A stretch of 9,977 nucleotides of DNA, taken from NCBI GenBank assembly GCA_910585815.1, contig CAJUFJ010000080.1, positions 1-9,977 on the forward strand, given 5' to 3'. The translations under genes and the position numbers were made by a program. Below, in pieces: positions 7,901 through 9,977 of the stretch. Numbering within the stretch: the first letter of the stretch is position 1; each line of letters begins with the position of its first letter. Below the pieces are notes generated by a model. It made no database searches. It had not been told where the DNA came from and saw nothing but the letters and a program-made list of their open reading frames with translations. Source of the stretch: an uncultured Oscillospiraceae bacterium (GTDB lineage: Bacteria; Bacillota; Clostridia; Oscillospirales; Oscillospiraceae).

Positions 7901-8062
7901 CAGGTCACGGTTCAGGCACACCAGGCTGTCCAACAGCACCGAGTCCAGCAGGGGAGAGGTGTAGTCCGTCCGGTTCAGGTCGGGGGCATAGACGTGAGTG
8001 TAGCCCATTTGGGTGAATAGCTCGATGACGGCGGCTTCATAGGTGGGTTCGGTGAAGGACAT
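4994..8062 (-). CDS. hsdR: Type I restriction enzyme, R (motor and nuclease) subunit, 1022 aa
   Basis: Full-length HsdR, the subunit that translocates DNA with ATP and cuts unmethylated DNA as part of an R2M2S complex. The N-terminal nuclease core is visible: D135 in RPDVILF, then E149-L-K151 in VVMELKSP, the PD-(D/E)xK pattern. The helicase motor follows: Walker A HTQGSGKS (287-294), DEAH box at 388-391 (VMADEAHRGQYG), motif III GFTGTPV (434-440), motif V WLTGFDVP (625-632), and motif VI QAIARVNR (650-657). The C-terminal third is helical and would dock on the methylase. Length is normal and all key residues are present, so it should be active. ATG 8062 has GAGGTGA 4 nt upstream (8067-8073), overlapping the end of the preceding gene, so translation is likely coupled. 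Base composition is high GC, unlike its two upstream neighbours. Confidence 0.97.
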   Translation of the reverse strand: MSFTEPTYEAAVIELFTQMGYTHVYAPDLNRTDYTSPLLDSVLLDSLVCLNRDLPAEAIHEAISKLKNFDGGSLVEKNRIFTGYLQNGVEVKYFAQGEERSALVRLVDYQRPENNAFYVVNQYTYVENGSTRRPDVILFLNGLPLVVMELKSPSQEDAGVENAYNQLRNYMQDIPSLFIYNAICVISDLSANRAGTITSGLDRFMEWKTRDGRYENTAFAQFETFYEGMFQRDRLLDILKNFILFSGDAQRLVKILAGYHQYFAVRKAVEKAVTATTTDGRGGVFWHTQGSGKSLSMVFYAHLLQEALDSPTIVVMTDRIDLDDQLYTQFARCAEFLRQTPVQAESKEHLKSLLEGREANGIIFTTMFKFERGEAALSTRRNIVVMADEAHRGQYGLKEKVMYSENADGEREARVVVGSALIIREALPNATFIGFTGTPVSIKDRNTREVFGDYIDVYDMTQAVEDGATRPVYYESRVIHLKLDQNTLNLIDATYDLLERQSNAETIEKSKKMLGQMESVLGADSTIQSLCEDIISHYENYRANLLTGEAMIVAYSRPIAMKIYRKLLELRPGWTEKVGVVMTSGNNDPEDWKAIIGTKSNKEELARKFKDNGDPMKIAIVVDMWLTGFDVPSLATMYIYKPMHGYNLMQAIARVNRVFQDKEGGLIVDYVGIASALKAAMNEYTERDRGNYGDMNIARTAYPKFREKLQVCKDLMYGFDYSKFTGGSPLEMAQAISGGVNFVLDAAVPDRRELFAKEALLLRQAHSLCASLTTAQERHEAAYFEAMRSSVVKLTMGGAGGRLLSLQEINTQINELLKASIQSEGVINLFDSKTVGERFNLFDPEVLEEIAKLKEKNIAVEILRKLMAEQVSVFKRTNVVQSQKFSEKLARLMNAYYNGLITNEEVIKELLDAAAQIAALHRQGETLGLSQEEMAFYDALTKPEAIKDFYENDQLVAMTRELTEMLRKNCTIDWQRKETARAGMRRMVKRLLRRYDYPPEGVEDAVNTVISQCEMWTDNTLV

Positions 8063-8071
8063 AAAATCACC

Positions 8072-8656
8072 TCAGTTCAATGTCAATTCTGTTTCTATGC
8101 TATCCAGATATTTTGAATTAAATGATTTGCTTACTTTTATAAACTCACTTATTTCGGAATCTTTTATGTTGATCTCTTTTTTCTTGCCTTTCAAAATAAA
8201 TATCATACAGTCCATCAAAGCATCTATTAATTTGGAAATATCCTCCTCGTCTATGCAATTAAATAAAAATGCTGATTGCTTGATAATATATTCTGACTGT
8301 TTGATTTGGGTAAGTACCTCCCTTAATTGGGCGTTGACATCATCTTTATCAGTAAATTTGATACCGCAGATAACCTCTACTTCGTGAAGTAGCGAAAAAC
8401 AAGTGTGGGGTCCTGGATAATCCAATTGGTCACCTATGTTAACGATTTTGAAAAGTTCACAGTATACCTTATATTTCTTTTCAAATAGGGCTATTTTATT
8501 CTGCTGTTCAGAAATGTTAGCTTGTTTTAATGCAACATATCCGGCAACAACAATTGCTAAAAGTGACAACAAAATTGACAACCATGCAGCACAATTTGGC
8601 TTCGCTATTGTCTCCGCAGCTTTTTGAATCGCCACAATAATTTCTTCTGTTTCCAT
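8072..8656 (-). CDS. Membrane-anchored protein of unknown function between hsdS and hsdR, 194 aa
   Basis: I do not recognise a named family. One membrane segment spans about residues 23-43 (AAWLSILLSLLAIVVAGYVA), followed by a charged helical stretch, ISEQQNKIALFEKKYKVY (48-65). That single-TM plus LFEKKYxVY layout recurs in hypothetical proteins near defence genes, in my recollection. The remainder (66-194) is soluble, helical and acidic/lysine-rich, without catalytic motifs. The ATG at 8656 is chosen over an in-frame upstream start at 8713 because AGGAGGT lies about 9 nt before it and the upstream part overlaps hsdS. It starts 4 nt after the hsdS stop and ends 9 nt before hsdR, so it is an integral operon member. 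The DNA is very AT-rich (14 G/C of 60 at 8101-8160), matching hsdS rather than hsdR, which suggests they arrived together. Confidence 0.85.
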   Translation of the reverse strand: METEEIIVAIQKAAETIAKPNCAAWLSILLSLLAIVVAGYVALKQANISEQQNKIALFEKKYKVYCELFKIVNIGDQLDYPGPHTCFSLLHEVEVICGIKFTDKDDVNAQLREVLTQIKQSEYIIKQSAFLFNCIDEEDISKLIDALMDCMIFILKGKKKEINIKDSEISEFIKVSKSFNSKYLDSIETELTLN

Positions 8657-8660
8657 GGTA

Positions 8661-9821
8661 TCAAACCTCCTGTAAATCAATCTCCCCAGACATAAGTTTC
8701 GGCAAAAGTGCATCCCGCATTTCCGCCAACCTCATATTTTCAAGAGAATTATACCGCATTTTTAAAAACAGTGGTGCTACAACTTTACTAAAGCCTGAAA
8801 AATCTTCACTGTTCAATTTTGGCAAACAATACTGTCCAATCGTTTCCGCTGAAACACGCTGTCTGCCGCTGCTCCCGTTCATATTTTTTACAGCATAATC
8901 AACGAAAACAGGATAGCGGGCAAGGCAGTATAAAAATTCGGGTGGAATACCATCTTTGGGCGATAAAACGATATATTCCGTTGACCCAAAAGCAACTTCC
9001 CCATCTTCCAGAAAGTTAATAAATGCAGTTTTTCCATTTTCCAGGCAAGGAGTTATTCTTGCTAAAAGAGTATCACCGTTTGAAAACTTCATCCCACCGT
9101 TGAAAGGCTTAGTTTCCCAACCTGTGGGAAATGTACCTGATGTGGGGAGACGTGCCATATCTATGTACCTCGCGGGGCAGCCTTTTTGCAAAGAACGCTT
9201 AGGATTAAGTATCGCAATATCCGAAACAGCATATTCTCCATCTTGATTTTCTTGCATAAGGTTGTCAAATAGGGCAAAGGTCTGCCGCTCCAAATTCTCG
9301 TTAATCCGCTGGTTCAGTTCGATTTTATAATCCAGCTTAGCCAGAAATGCACCTATACGACGCTGCTCATCGAGTGGTGGGAGCGTTAACGACAATCCGT
9401 TTAGAACACCTTGCTGAACACGTTGGCGGCCAGAAGAACCAACCATTGATTTAATCGCAACATCACGAAAAAATGGGCTTATTGCAAGATAATATACAAA
9501 TTGCGGGTCACTAATTCCAGGTCTTGCCCTCATTACAATAAATTCAGTTGAACCAAACGCCACTTCACCATCTTGTAAATTGTTTACAAAGGCGGTTTTT
9601 CCGTTTTCCAGACATGGGGTTATTCTTGCCATAATGGTATCACCATTGCAGAACTTGGAGCCACCATAAAAAGCCGCTTGCTCAACCTCTGGTATCGCTT
9701 TTGTAAATGGTCGCAGCTTATCCATTGAGACTTTTGTTGCGATTTCGCCTTTGCGAATTGTTAATCGGGGATTGAACTCTATAAAATCCTCTGCTTTACA
9801 CGTTTTCCATTCAGATCTCAT
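8661..9821 (-). CDS. hsdS: Type I restriction-modification specificity subunit, 386 aa
   Basis: HsdS sets the DNA target of the complex through two target recognition domains (TRDs) separated by helical spacers. The first half covers about residues 1-145 and ends at the conserved helix LPPLDEQRRIGAFLAKLDYK (147-166). The second covers about 195-335 and is followed by the C-terminal helix ending LLPKLMSGEIDL. The two TRDs are clearly duplicated: residues 57-97 and 246-286 share 33 of 41 positions, and both halves later carry GSSGRQRV. I use ATG 9821; a TTG two codons upstream (9827) is possible. The start overlaps the hsdM stop by 11 nt. The gene is notably AT-richer than hsdM and hsdR, consistent with horizontal exchange of the specificity gene. 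Confidence 0.95.
   Translation of the reverse strand: MRSEWKTCKAEDFIEFNPRLTIRKGEIATKVSMDKLRPFTKAIPEVEQAAFYGGSKFCNGDTIMARITPCLENGKTAFVNNLQDGEVAFGSTEFIVMRARPGISDPQFVYYLAISPFFRDVAIKSMVGSSGRQRVQQGVLNGLSLTLPPLDEQRRIGAFLAKLDYKIELNQRINENLERQTFALFDNLMQENQDGEYAVSDIAILNPKRSLQKGCPARYIDMARLPTSGTFPTGWETKPFNGGMKFSNGDTLLARITPCLENGKTAFINFLEDGEVAFGSTEYIVLSPKDGIPPEFLYCLARYPVFVDYAVKNMNGSSGRQRVSAETIGQYCLPKLNSEDFSGFSKVVAPLFLKMRYNSLENMRLAEMRDALLPKLMSGEIDLQEV
8964..9086 (-). repeat. Intragenic TRD repeat, second copy
   Basis: Codons 246-286 of hsdS, in direct orientation with 9531-9653. The encoded segments share 33 of 41 residues (core ARITPCLENGKTAF and DGEVAFGSTE). The DNA is similar but not identical, so the duplication is old or the copies were acquired separately. 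Such paired direct repeats in hsdS can support recombination. Confidence 0.85.
9531..9653 (-). repeat. Intragenic TRD repeat, first copy
   Basis: Codons 57-97 of hsdS, the partner of 8964-9086, offset by 189 codons. Differences between the copies fall mostly at conservative positions (I/L, V/I, F/Y, Q/E). Confidence 0.85.
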
Positions 9822-9977
9822 ACCCAATCTCCCCCAGCCGTTGCCGAATCTCGTTCTCCAGTTCGTGGGACTTGGCGAACAACTCCCACAATTCAGAAGT
9901 CAGCCGCCCCATTTTCTCCTCAAAGGGCTCGCCGTCGTCCTCCTGCTCCTCGATGCCCACATACCGTCCCGGGGTGA
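9811..9977 (-). CDS. hsdM: Type I DNA methyltransferase M subunit, C-terminal end (runs off right edge)
   Basis: The last 54 residues of HsdM. The sequence opens with TPGRYVGIEE, the conserved motif close to the C-terminus of type I methylases, and ends with a helical tail, LENEIRQRLGEIGYEI, that in the family contacts HsdS. The catalytic NPPF and SAM-binding regions lie beyond the edge. Its TGA (9811-9813) overlaps the hsdS ATG by 11 nt, so translation of the two is probably coupled, in keeping with the 2:1 M:S complex. The DNA is GC-rich like hsdR. The operon promoter must lie outside the window. Confidence 0.93.
   Translation of the reverse strand, partial: TPGRYVGIEEQEDDGEPFEEKMGRLTSELWELFAKSHELENEIRQRLGEIGYEI

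Noticed and set aside
1..9977. CRISPR array, tRNA or rRNA genes, insertion sequences
   Set aside because: No regularly spaced repeats, no tRNA-like cloverleaf or rRNA sequence, and no transposase with flanking inverted repeats were seen.

Overview
The window looks like part of an integrative and mobilizable element from a GC-rich gut Firmicute, probably a clostridial lineage of the Oscillospiraceae type. The evidence is the relaxase, MobC, RepA-like ATPase and serine recombinase set, strong AGGAGG-type ribosome binding sites, and frequent GTG/TTG starts. This is inferred from protein style only; no taxonomic marker gene is present.

Layout, left to right. (1) Positions 1-3445, all on the minus strand, form a mobilization and integration backbone. 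In transcription order it runs: RepA-like AAA ATPase, a non-coding GC-rich stretch that is the best oriT candidate, mobC, relaxase with a nested TM protein, terminator, a 53-aa SHOCT-like protein, terminator, then a clear promoter driving a large serine recombinase that runs off the left edge. (2) Positions 3706-4978, plus strand, hold a zinc-finger protein resembling the DUF6076 group, broken by a one-base frameshift. (3) Positions 4994-9977, minus strand, hold a type I restriction-modification operon in the order hsdM (3' end only), hsdS, an unrecognised membrane protein, hsdR. Adjacent genes overlap or are separated by at most 9 nt.

How the parts would work together: the recombinase would integrate and excise the element. 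MobC and the relaxase would nick oriT and lead transfer through a conjugation apparatus supplied in trans. The nested TM protein plausibly links the relaxosome to the membrane. The hsd operon would protect the host and stabilise the element. The relaxase has an in-frame TGA after residue 221 and the DUF6076-like gene has a frameshift, so transfer may be decaying, unless these are assembly errors.

Most interesting points: (a) a MobB-like TM protein encoded entirely inside the relaxase gene in another frame, with its own ribosome binding site, recalling mobA/mobB of RSF1010; (b) an AT-rich block (hsdS plus a membrane-anchored unknown protein) set exactly between GC-rich hsdM and hsdR, which looks like an exchanged specificity cassette carrying an accessory gene; (c) an HsdS whose two target-recognition halves are close duplicates, suggesting two related half-sites.
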